DNA from: Mya arenaria
Lineage: Eukaryota > Mollusca > Bivalvia > Myida > Myidae
Reading direction: 5' to 3'
DNA length: 64,000 bases
NCBI RefSeq assembly: GCF_026914265.1
Contig: NC_069126.1
Span: forward strand, 28,910,854-28,974,853
The position numbers and the translations under genes were made by a program. A model generated the notes under the pieces. It saw nothing but the letters and a program-made list of their open reading frames with translations. It was not told where the DNA came from and did no database searches. Shown one piece after another: positions 37,300-47,639 of this stretch. Positions within the stretch are counted from its first letter, which is position 1. Every line of letters begins with the position of its first letter.

Positions 37300-37680
37300 G
37301 ACTTAAGATGTTCCGAGGAATTGGGGCCTGGCTTGTAGGTCCGTGGTTATATATACACTCGAGATTTAATTTAGATCACTGTTGTATATTTGGTTATTTT
37401 TGCATATTTCATTATGAAAATAGATTACGTTTCATAAATGAAGTCTTGGTTTTCATGAAGAAATGGACACCGTATGACATTTAACAGGTTGTCTATAACC
37501 CGGATGATAATCGCATTACAAAAGTTGCGCCCCTTGATTATAATTTTGTTGTTTATTGTTGACAAATATCCCGAATAGTCTGATTTTATGAATGTTTACA
37601 AAGGTACTTATAGTATAAACCCTTTAAAGGCACGGTAAGAATATCTAGATACAAAAACGTTTAAATATGTGTTGAAAAAT
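37300..37680. repeat. Right part of the split MITE and flank shared with 44.4 kb
   Basis: The block matches 44420-44755: GGTCCGTGGTTATATATACACTCGA, ACAAAAGTTGCGCCCCTTG and TTTATTGTTGACAAATA-type segments occur in the same order (longer identities broken by small gaps). It shows that the start of unit 3 was copied, and that a remnant of a further unit lies at 44.4 kb. Confidence 0.8.
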
Positions 37681-38725
37681 AGAAATGTCATGTTATATGT
37701 TTTCAGAAACAACACAATCACCATTACGATTTATTGGAAGTGTAACTATGTTTATTAGCTGTTTACTTTAGCAGGAATTATAGTCCTTGGGCCGTAATCA
37801 ATACCTTCTTAGTGTACAATTTAAACTTAGTGAAAATGTATCAATATGTTTTCATAATACTTTATATATACAACATGTATCTAAAACTACAATAACAATA
37901 GTTATAACCGGTGTTATAAAATGTTTTCTTTATTATAATGTTATATGTTGTTCTCAAAAACAAAGCCATCAATATAACGATACTGGGGTTATATAATGGG
38001 TTAAAATGGACATGCACCATGTGATATATCATAATAATGAAATATACTTTCAATAACAACACAAACACTAAATATTACGATAACTGAAATTATAAAATTG
38101 TATATATCAATATGATTTCATAATTATAATGCAATATAAAAAAGTTCAGAAAAAACAAAACCACTCTATAAGGGGAATCAGATCCGTGCTGTTCTTATAG
38201 AACCCCGACAGCCAACTAACCTTTCGACATACAGCCAAACGAGGGATTACTAGCGAAAGTAAGCAAGGGTGAGGGGAAAAGTCAGGCAGTTGAGGTTTGA
38301 GAGATGAAACAAAACACAATAACACACAATCACTTCTAAGAGTACTGGTTATGTAACCATTGTTACCACTGTTGCCTATTATTTGTTGCAGGAAATATAA
38401 GCTAGGGGCGGTATGTATGAAGTTTCATACATGAATATTTCGATCTTTTAGTGACGAAAGGTTTGAATACACTCTTTATCCTATCATATTTAATCATGTG
38501 CCTTTATAATCTAGACCTCTTACTAGCTTATCTTCGTAACATAGTTATTTTATTATTTTGAACTTTATATAAGACAAGGCTTGTTCTCACTGAACAATTC
38601 AACTAAGTGCTTGATGAATATGGCCCAGATCGTAAATCAATCTCTTTTTTACGCGACGAGCTTGATCGTCTGAAGTTCCCAAATCTTTAAGTATAGCAGC
38701 AAGCCCATGCTCTCATGGTTTGCCT

Positions 38726-41204
38726 TTAAAGGCCATTATCTTCCGAATCAGACGTTTCACTATCAGCAAAATACCCAAGATATTCCTTAACTGTGTTGAT
38801 CAATGCTTTTCTGCGTCACTTTAATACCTTAGCGCTGTCCTCTTTCTTGCAAACACGGTTCACTATCTGCGGTAAAGCGCAGATAAACAAAGCGGTACCA
38901 ACATGCATTATGACGTGAAGCTCACGAAAACTGTCCGTTTTGGAAAGCATGTTAATACAAATTCCCAGTAACCCGAGAACAACAAATGCTCGGAGGAGCG
39001 TCGAAAACAACAATTTTCGTCGAGGGCTGTGGTTTTCTATGCTAGTTCAAAAAGGGACTCTCTAATTCCCCATTTGTCCTTATGTTTGAAAAGCACCTTT
39101 TTCTGGGTGTTTTCATTATGCCGCTGAAAGCCCTTTGTAAGTTTGATAATATCCTTCATGAGCCTGCTATAGTTCATAGAAAAGTCACTAAAACAGTTCG
39201 AAAGATAGTAAAACACAGTAAAGCCAAATATCATATATCCGTACGCCGTTTTAGGATAAACGATTATGCCAGTGAATGTAAATATAGCAACGCGTGTGAG
39301 AAACAAAATAGCGTCAGAAAAAATAGTAGCAAACATAAAGATAAAATATACAACTGATAGAATGAGACAACCTGTAAAAAGATACATGCAAATATGATCT
39401 CTACATCTACGAACGCCTCTGTTAAAAGGAATACAATATGCTTTAGTTATCAGCACTCCAAATGATACAATCGGGAAGCCGTATATTATTACGGATAAAA
39501 AAATCTCTACACAACACATTATAAAATACAAAGGAAAGACAGTGACGCAAAGACAGCATTTATTATAAACATTCCATCGAGCGGTTTGAATTTTGAAAAT
39601 GTGTTTCCAGAACTTCACATTCATAAGCATAAAGAATTGAGCAAGGAAAATATTATATATCTTACGAAAGCCTTTGCTGTATTTAAGATTTATTGCACCG
39701 AATATTTCTATATTATTGAGACTCAAAAAAAGTGGCGAAGCTTCAGGAATACTTTGTGACGATCTCGAAGCTACAACAGCATCGGACAATAGTCTAGCTG
39801 GATCGCTGGGCGCAAGAACAGAGCAACGAAAGGGCCACCAATGTAGGGTAGAAAAATATTTTTACTTTTATCATAGCCCGTCAGCATTGAGCGAAAACCC
39901 ATTGGTACGCCGGATTCGACACAGTCGTGTACAAACTTGTACAATACCTTATAATCTAACACCACCTGCAGTCCAACAAAGGTAAGGCTTAATACAGGAA
40001 TGAGAAGTCTAACCGAACGCTTTGATACGTCCGTAAAACAACCCATTGCTGCCAAACTCATGTTCAAAGGAATACAGATTGTGTTTAACAAAGTGACATG
40101 ATTAATACCATCGAATAAGATATACTCATCGTGAGAATGTATAATCATAGACTCGTTGTTGTCTTGTGTAAAAGTTATAGTGTTCTCCGTAAGTCCATTC
40201 AAAACATTTAATCGCAGACGACCGCTTTCCCGTTCTGAATAGTGGTACAATATGTACATAAGAAATAAAGGTGAATACATCAGCAACACTGTCGAAATAA
40301 TGCTTGGAAAGATCCACCACACTTCGTCGTACTCGAATTCAAGTTCATTACAGTTCATTACTCTCTGATTTAAAGTTTTGTTGTAGAAGAAATTGCAGCA
40401 AGAGTGTTTTACTGCCTCAATCGGACACACAATATGTTTGCAAAGTACGTATGCGTCTATTATCATTCTTTTTCGGTAGCAATAAAAGCTAGGTGCATAC
40501 TTTTCCTTGTCAAGCGACATCATTTCAAGTGTTAATTTCGTTAAGGCTTTCGCAATAACAAGGTCATCATCCTTTTTTCCGACTTCTAATTTCGAACAAT
40601 TGCCAGTAATTCGTTTCAGTGATATCTCAATTGGTTTTCTGATCACAGATTCGTATAATAGACCCATGGACCAAATTCCAAATTCAGTTGGCCATTTGAG
40701 AAATTCTAATGCACCTTCTTTCCCGTAAAATGTCCATATCCAAATATTTTCTGCAATTGTCCATTCTGCTTTCCTTAAATGTATTCCTGAACCATAGTTT
40801 GAAGTTAAATTTAAAAGGACGAAATTACTGTCAGATCTAAAAACCAAATGACGAAATCTATCCACTGAACGCGTTTCAACTTCAATTGCACATTCTTCGG
40901 ACACAGAATCTTCTTTTCCGTTTAAGCCAGCCTTTTCAACACTTGACACTGTGTCGTGGTTAATGTATGTATCGACAGTGTGACCATTTTCTCTAGTAAC
41001 GGTTTGTTTCATATTTTTTGGATGAGTGTTCGGAGGTGATACAATGAATCTAGGTGATAAAGTTTCGTTTTCTTCCTCGGGTACGGAAACGATATCTCCT
41101 AGATTTGACGTTGTTTTTACTTCGTTGTTGTCAAGGTGGTACGCGATCCCACAATATATATTTAATAGGAGCACAATACTCGCAAGCAGAACTGGCGTCC
41201 TCAT
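38726..41204 (-). pseudogene. Unrecognised polytopic membrane protein, copy 3 (pseudogene)
   Basis: A full-length relative of copies 1 and 2 that can no longer make the protein. Relative to copy 2 it has a 31-bp deletion at 39820/39821, which removes most of the third membrane span and shifts the frame. The deletion ends share a short ACA repeat, as expected of slippage or end-joining. It also has a 1-bp deletion at 39040/39041 and a stop (TGA, 38816-38818) in the C-terminal basic stretch where copies 1 and 2 have Arg. The N-terminal 460 or so codons remain open from the aligned ATG at 41204. That part is a mosaic: NTHPK and RSVDRFRHLVFRSDSN match copy 1, while much of the rest matches copy 2. 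A truncated secreted/membrane product of about 477 aa is conceivable but not supported. Confidence 0.9.
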
Positions 41205-41324
41205 GGCTTCGAAATGTAGTTTGTACAATGCAGTATGAATGTAAGCACCCTGAAGTATATCAAGATTTCTTTTCAGTTTAAAATTTACAACGATTGTACA
41301 GAAAGTTAATTTAACTCATGTAAC

Positions 41325-41466
41325 GTCATTCTCGTTGGCACGATGTTAAGCAGATTGCTCGAAGAAAACCCAATTGTCCGGCTTGGTTGCCAACAACCAA
41401 ACGCACATATGCCAAGGCCGGAAAACCCAGGAGTGGGTGTGCTAACCACTGCGCCAACCAGGCAGC
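41325..41466 (-). mobile_element. tRNA-derived SINE family B, copy 3
   Basis: On the minus strand it starts with a tRNA-like head (CCTGGTTGGCGCAGTGGTTAG, an A-box match of at most 20 bases in its core) and continues through a weak B-box to the body shared with 20.0 and 29.4 kb. The homologous position of unit 2 (about 27530) has no such insert, so this copy arrived after the duplication or was lost from unit 2. Confidence 0.7.
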
Positions 41467-41745
41467 TAAAATATGCGATGTCAATATCTTTATTTGCAGC
41501 TAAATAATCCAATATTTAAAAGGAACCGAAGATTCATAAATCCATTAGCAACAAATTATACTGTTTTTGTTCATTATAAATATCCGGTAAATAATTGAAA
41601 ATGAAGGGAAATATCAAATCCAATACGGCATACCAAATTAATCCCTTAATCCGACGAGCAGAGTAAGTATGGAAATTGAGATTCCGGTGTCTCTACGATT
41701 TGATAATTTGTTATTCATAAATTCAACCTAAACTTCCTTGTTTTG

Positions 41746-42088
41746 CGATGTGCCACGACTCTTAGTGACTCCTTCCCGAGATCTAAAAAGGATCAAGGCA
41801 TGTGTCTATTTCCTCGTTTTATTATGAGATGAAACACTTCAAAGTCAACAGTAAAAGTGAATAACATATACATCATAAGTATCATGAACAGCATTTCATA
41901 ATAAAGAATAATGTTTTCAATATTGTCTAATAATAAGTTACTATTAAAGTACAACTTAATCTTGATTGACAATTAGCAATTAGATGAACAAACAATTCCT
42001 TGCAAAGTCTCAAATCAATTTCTGAGTAAGTTGGTTTCAAAAGTATACAAAGAAGCAATGTACATACACGTCAACATCTTTTGCTGTC
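41746..42088. other. Gene-free stretch
   Basis: AT-rich. GGATCAAG-CATGTGTC, TCCTCGTTTTA-TATGAGATGAAACACTTC blocks here (41790-41850) recur at 43990-44045, giving a direct repeat about 2.2 kb apart on either side of the TTAA-flanked element. No coding sequence. Confidence 0.5.
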
Positions 42089-42232
42089 TTAAAGTGACTC
42101 GCTCATGTTTTTTGAACTAAAACTGTTTTCCCGGTAATGCATCTGAAAATACTTATTTTATCATTATTTTACTCTATGATATCGAAATTGCAGAAAAAAT
42201 ACAGTTTTAGCATAAAAAAGTAATTTGGTTTA

Positions 42233-42308
42233 AGTGAGATTCGAACCAACGCCTGTAAAGTCAAGAAAAATAGAAAACAGCCGGCTAGTCCAAACGGCCA
42301 CCGGGACT
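42233..42308 (-). repeat. tRNA-like sequence (SINE head or tRNA pseudogene)
   Basis: On the minus strand a tRNA-like stretch runs from GTCCCGGTGGCCGTTTGGAC (A-box-like TGGCCGTTTGG) to GGTTCGAATC, a perfect B-box core. The outer stems do not pair well (the 3' side is TCTCACTTAAACCA), so I do not call a functional tRNA. Confidence 0.5.
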
Positions 42309-42496
42309 TAACAAGAGGTAGATATGTTGACCTTATCAAATAATTTTAAAGCACTTACTAATGGCAGTAACCAGCATTGTACTGAAGCAGTAATTATATC
42401 TTAAAAACAAATACCAAACGAAATGTGGCTGGATTTTGCTTATTTGAGCTCCTCAGCAACACCAGCATTACAGTGACGGGTAAGTTTCAGTTTATT

Positions 42497-43326
42497 TCAT
42501 GTTATATAGAGAGCTGTATAATATTTACAGTTTAATATTTTTTTAAATACACTACCTTTTGCATCGCAAACTGCCATCACATTTATGGACGGGAATCCTT
42601 TTCTGTTGATAAAACCTCTCTCTTGGTCTGGAAATGGCTTGATCAAACGGACGTGGCTACCATCAACACACCCTATTACACCTGGAAATCCAGCTATGTC
42701 GATATACTCAGACTTCACTCGTCCCTTGCTAGCTTCATCAACTGGCCATTGAATGTACTGATTATGACGCTTCACAATTTCTTTGGTTATCTTGTCCACA
42801 ACTCTACAGACAGTACTTTTATGTCTACCATGTGTGTCGCCAACAACCTGCATAAATGATCCTGAAGCGTAGTACCTCAGCGCTATACAGACTTGTTCCT
42901 CGACTGACAGGCTACAACTTCTGTCTGTTTCCCTATGTCCTCTCTCAGCATATCGGCCAAATACTCTATTCCTCTACGTCCAAACATGAACCTTCTTCTC
43001 AATTCTTCATCATTTAGCCTTTCATTTAACTTTATTACTCTAAATTCTCTATTTTTCCGTGGAATATTTACTAAACAGCCAATTACGGCAGCCATTTTGG
43101 TTTCCGTTAACTGATTCGTTAAAATCTAAAGTACCTTATGAGGTACTTTAAATTTTTCGTTAACTTAACGACTGATCTAACGCTTTCGTTATCGTTAAAA
43201 TTTCCAACAACCGAAATTTAGCGAAAATAATTAAACGAAGGAATTTAACGAAAATTTAGCGATTTTAGTCATTTTAACGATAAATTTCATCGTTAAGTAT
43301 TTAGTGATTGTTCCAACAACCGGGCC
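42497..43326 (-). mobile_element. Harbinger (HARBI1-type) transposase remnant with right terminal repeat
   Basis: The N-terminal piece at 42883-43095 (EELRRRFMFGRRGIEYLADML) and the core piece at 42497-42853 (LRYYASGSFMQVVGDTHGR just upstream, then AGFPGVIGCVDGSHV with the first catalytic Asp, and NRKGFPSINVMAVCDAKG) match HARBI1-family nucleases. The two pieces are in different frames, so at least one frameshift lies near 42940. After DAKG a donor-like GGTAGTG occurs and the rest of the catalytic domain is not found, so this copy is incomplete. The right end is a Harbinger-style terminus, TTCCAACAACCGGGCC at 43311-43326, with a second TTTCCAACAACCGAAA at 43200. The left terminus is missing. 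Confidence 0.85.
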
Positions 43327-43562
43327 AATGTCAATCAATTGAAATCACGCAACACTACCACCGTAATCATTTTTTTAATCGCGTTATAAACGCTAAGGAA
43401 AAGTGTGGTCTTCAAAGATGATACATGTATTTTAGCAAATATCAACGTTTGCTGAAGGGTTCTAGCTTTTGGTGTTTTTGTTTTAACACTCCTCATGATT
43501 TGCAACAATTTATTTCGTAATTAAAAAAGTGCATTTTACAAACCATGAGCGAGTCACTTTAA

Positions 43563-44224
43563 AAAATCACATAAGCTGAAAACCTGTTCACTGAAAAATG
43601 TCTGCTTATTTCAATCGCTTCCTGATCATAGGACGACTAAGTTAACTATCTCACGAAAAGCGAACAATGGAGCCAAAAGAACGACCAAAAAGTGTACAGC
43701 GCTTAGATGTGACTTGAGTGTATAAGCCATAGACAACATTTTTTACGCTTCTTACATAAATCAGTTATTCACAATCAGAACATGATAATTATAAGAAATA
43801 TACTTATATATTTTTAAACATATCAAGACTGATTTTTCATCCAAATTGTCTTTACTTAATACCGTGATAACATTGAAATAACTTTACATCATGTTTCTTA
43901 AAACAGAAACATTTAAGTCTCAAATACAACTGTTAGTCATTAAAAAAGATATAACTTATACAAATAATCAGAACTCTTTCCTAAAAAAGATCAAGAAATG
44001 TGTCTTTTCCTCGTTTTAGTATGAGATGAAACACTTCGAAGTCAACAGTTAAAACTGACTCAAGCGAGAAAAGACACAACTTTTAGAGAATTGCCAAAAC
44101 TATCATCATTCAATGACAAAGAATCTTACAAAAAGTTATGCCAAATCGAGACGATTAATCCGGACGCAGGGGACGCTGGGGGCTGGGTCCTTAGAATGTC
44201 ATTGTCTGGCTTAATCTTAAAATT
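43563..44224. other. Gene-free stretch
   Basis: Contains the second copy of the direct repeat mentioned for 41.8 kb (GATCAAGAAATGTGTC at 43989). No coding sequence or RNA gene is seen. Confidence 0.5.
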
Positions 44225-44755
44225 ATCAGATAAGCCGGGCTAAATGCAAACTTAAACTTAATTACTTAATTTTGATGAATACTCGTATAAATGGTTTATT
44301 GTAATTATCATAAAGGTAATTCTTATTCAAAGTCTAAAAACGTCTAAAGGAAGTAAATATAACGTAGATTATAGAAAAAAAAACATAATAAGCTTAGCTT
44401 AATCCTGTTGCAAAACTTTTACGATGTTTCGAAAAACTGGGGACTGGCTTTTGGGTCCGTGGTTATATATACACTCGAAATTAGAAAATTGTTGTATATT
44501 TTGATATTTTTTTGGCATATGTTATTATGTAAAAGTTTCACAAATGTAGTTTTGCTTTTCATTAAATTACGGAATTTTATCAAATTTTATTGGTTGTCTA
44601 TAACCTGGATAATAGTCACATTACAAAAGTTGCGCCCCTTGTTTATAACTTTGTCACTTTTTATTGTTGACAAATACATGTAGCCTGGATTTATAAATGA
44701 TTACAAAGGTACTTATTGTATAAATCCTACAAACGCACGGTAAAAATTTAGCTAA
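44225..44755. repeat. Paralogue of the unit 3 start; unoccupied site of the LINE block
   Basis: The left half (44225-44410) matches 30065-30222 and the right half (44420-44755) matches 37300-37670, in the same order and orientation, with no LINE between. After 44755 similarity stops. It is probably the remnant of another duplication unit. Confidence 0.75.
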
Positions 44756-44861
44756 ATCATGCACTAATATATATTTGCGAGTGGTATTGTTGCTTACTCA
44801 CTAAAAGATAAATCAAACAGGGACTTACCAGGACGCTTTTGAAATTCCTTTTGAAGGGTGT

Positions 44862-45270
44862 GTATGTATGTATGTATTTCTTCAGACCTTGCGGTCAAGG
44901 ATAACCCATGAAAGTGCAAGCACTTATTTCCAATGGGGTCCTTTGTTTTTGCTGAAGGGACAGCACGCTGAAGAGACAGTGGTGGGATACAAGGAAGTCC
45001 GGGTGCGATACCCTAGCTCTTTTTCGAAGAGACCCCTTGGTTCTTTTACGTGCTCGGTGTAAAGCACCGATACACGGGGTACAACTTTCCTGGGTTAAAC
45101 CAGTACTGAGTACACCACTTTTCCAAGCACTACCCTTTAAATGCCAAGCGCCAGGCAAGGGAGCTACTTGTACCAATTTTTAACGTCTTTTGGTATGACG
45201 CGGCCAGGGATCGAACCCACGACCTCCCGCTCCGTAGGCGGACGCTTAACCACTAGGCCACGGAGACGGT
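44862..45270 (-). mobile_element. tRNA-derived SINE family A, copy 2 (long form)
   Basis: On the minus strand the tRNA-like head at 45195-45270 has CCGTGGCCTAGTGGTTAAGC (A-box region), CGCCTACGGAGCGGG and GGGTTCGATCCC (B box), similar to tRNA-Arg with anticodon ACG. A body of about 300 bp follows and the tail is a TATG/CATA run at about 44868-44880. The head is almost the same as that at 21340-21397, but the bodies differ, so they may be two subfamilies. A clear target duplication was not found. Confidence 0.8.
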
Positions 45271-45926
45271 TAAAAAAATGAATCGCCAAGTATGAGCAAC
45301 GTTGCTGCGACACAAGCTGAACCGCTGGTGTTGGTGGTAGATGGGGGTTGGGGGCCTCCTTCAAGCAATATTTTAAAAGTTGAGCCAACTTGAGTCAAAG
45401 GATGTGTTCGCATGCTATATTATAGTGTCGAAATTACTTATTTTATTATTTTGTTTGTCATAAGCGTACTACTTACAAGTTTAAAACTTTAAGCAAACTA
45501 ACTCAATCAATTTTAAATGCATCAAATATTGAAGGATCATAAACTGCTCACTATAACAGAAATTTTCATGACAATGTTTGTTTGTTCAAAAGGAAATAAA
45601 CTACATTATAATACAATGTCAATAGTGCACACATACTGACATAGTGATGTGAAAGTCAATGTGCAACTTAGTATCATGTACATGTAGTCCAAATAATTGT
45701 ACGTTTACAGATTTTTTACGTTTTTTGATATGGCAAATCCTTCACGTACAAATTGTTTAGTATCAAAAGTGGGTAGTTATTCCGATCGGGATTCCGGGTT
45801 AAAGCATTTAACATCTAAAAAATATCATAAAAACAAGAAATATTACCAGATTATGTTATTTTATATCAGTTCCATACATAAAAATGTCATATCCTACGAA
45901 TAATTATGAGTTTGAAGTGTTTTTTT
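45271..45926. other. Gene-free stretch
   Basis: No gene, RNA or transposon end recognised. Confidence 0.5.
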
Positions 45927-46157
45927 TCATTTCTTGCTGTCAAAACATAGCGATATATACATGAAGGGCACCTGCAAGGCTTCAGGGCAATTTTTAAACA
46001 ATCGGAACATTTCGGCCATGGCGGAGTTGTTACGATTGTATTTACAAGGTATATCTCGAAGCTGGTCGGAGGTGGCTGAGTTATTACAATTGGGTCGAGT
46101 TGTTCCGCTTGGCATAATTGTTGTCTGTGTCAGTCAACTTTCGTTTTATTGGAAAGG
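45927..46157 (+). other. Possible 5' untranslated exon of the zinc-finger gene
   Basis: This stretch has higher GC than its surroundings, contains two copies of a 20-bp motif (TGGCGGAGTTGTTACGATTG at 46019 and TGGCTGAGTTATTACAATTG at 46071), and ends with a good donor AAAG/GTAAATAA. The next acceptor downstream is TTGTTGAAG at 48446. Joined to that exon the frame would not continue into the zinc-finger ATG, so the exon could only be untranslated. This is a guess from position and splice signals. Confidence 0.25.
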
Positions 46158-47278
46158 TAAATAATGTGTTTTAATGGATTAAATGCTTGTTTTGTGCAAA
46201 ATAACTTTTCACTTACATGGTAAAATATGAATATAAACCTTTATGATCAATTTAAACCATAAAATACTTCATTTTATACAACTTCAATATTTTTCAAAAC
46301 ACCCCCGTTTTTGCACAAACCCGTTTAGACGTTAGGGATTGGAAGAATCCCGTATAACACGTCTATAATTTTAGACTACATGTACATGTATACATGTATT
46401 TGGAAAACTATACCAATTCCATTAGGTAGATACTAATCAAGAAGGGAACGTATACTTTGTACCAAGTCACTATTTAACCATTAACAGTTTATATTTTTGA
46501 CTGTCATCAATTGTCTCGTCAAAAGTGGCATCATATGGCAGATCGGACGATGTTGCTATTTTGAAAATTACCACTTTTTAACATCATTTGATACCAGTAC
46601 AATAACAGTGATAAAATACCTACGGTCCAAGGCATACAAACTATTCATTTTGTATACTTCATTGTTCAAGTAAGAAAAAGCATCGAAACACATTTTTTAA
46701 TTTCAAATACATTATTACTGTGGAAGAAAGAGGAAGAATGCAGTGTCAAGCAACATTACTGATATAATTCCCTTTACCCCCTTAGCCCTTAATTTTTATT
46801 GTATATCTGGAGTTTCTTTCACTTTTCTGATGAATGCTATGCATTGGCTTTGTGCGTATGCCTGGATATGTGTTGACAAACTTTCTAATTAGATGTGATT
46901 CAATCAGTTACCCTTAACTCAAGAATTTGTAGACATGTATCATTATCATTTACAAGTTACCCACAATTATTATACTTCCAACAATGTTGTCTACAAATTA
47001 TGGTATAATTTTATTAAATCCAATAGATCTGTCTATTGATATACATTCTTGAATAAACATCCTTAATTTAAAATCCGCAATCTAGAGTATCTTGCAAAAA
47101 CCCGAGCCTAAAAAAATAGGATTTTTCTTATCTCTAATGAAGGATTTAACATATAAAAAAGTGTATAATAATCCGTTGATGTACAATTTATATTTGGACT
47201 AGGGAAAACCTAATAGGCTTATACACACCCAATACACACATGATCAGCAATAAATATGTTGGTAAATATGTTAGTCTG
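46158..47278. other. Gene-free stretch upstream of the zinc-finger gene
   Basis: AT-rich, no recognisable coding or RNA gene. It may be the first intron of the zinc-finger gene. Confidence 0.4.
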
Positions 47279-47282
47279 TTAA

Positions 47283-47635
47283 AGCTGCACTCTCACAGAT
47301 TTACTGTTTTGACAACTTTTTATTTTTTTTGTCTTGGAACGAGCCAATATTTGCGAAAATCCATGAAAACCAGTGATTTAAGACTGCTGACAAAAAATTA
47401 GATCGCAGAAGCTTTATTTCAGTTAAAAAATTGATGTTTTATGCATTTTTCTTAAACCGTTAGTAACAGTTTAAGCCATAAAACATTAATTTTCGATCAG
47501 AAATATGAAAATCTGCGATCTGATCTTTTGTCAGCAGTCTTTATCATTGGTTTGCAGATATTTACGCAAAAATTTGCTCTTTCCAAGAAAGAAAATAAAA
47601 AGTTGTAAAAACAGTAAATCTGTGGGAGTGCAGCT
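47283..47635. mobile_element. TTAA-flanked foldback MITE, copy 1 (353 bp)
   Basis: Both ends start AGCTGCACTC-CACAGATTTACTG in inverted orientation and are flanked by TTAA (47279-47282 and 47636-47639). The two halves are inverted copies of each other along most of the length (for example GTCTTGGAACGAGCC-like against TTTCCAAGAAAG), so the RNA would fold into one long hairpin. A second copy lies at 58129-58466. Confidence 0.9.
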
Positions 47636-47639
47636 TTAA

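Larger units (their letters stand above)
37680..41745. repeat. Segmental duplication unit 3
   Basis: Paralogous to units 1 and 2. The 3' side flank keeps GGGGAATCAGATCCGTGCTG (38175; also 23909 in unit 2) and ACTTCTAAGAG-ACTGGT (38333; 24498). The 5' side flank keeps TTTACAACGATTGTACAGAA (41285; 27505). Confidence 0.85.
42093..43558. mobile_element. TTAA-flanked DNA element (1,466 bp) with nested contents
   Basis: The two ends are perfect 15-bp inverted repeats, AGTGACTCGCTCATG on the left and its complement on the right, each next to TTAA (42089-42092 and 43559-43562). TTAA duplication is typical of piggyBac and Kolobok groups. Inside lie a tRNA-like sequence (42233-42308) and a Harbinger transposase remnant (42497-43326), which is a different superfamily. 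The simplest reading is a TTAA-type carrier that was itself hit by a Harbinger element. Confidence 0.75.

Noticed and set aside
42233-42308. Functional tRNA gene
   Set aside because: Good B box but the acceptor stem does not pair and the anticodon arm is poor.
44862-45176. 93-codon minus-strand frame overlapping the SINE
   Set aside because: It falls wholly within the SINE body and has no protein features.
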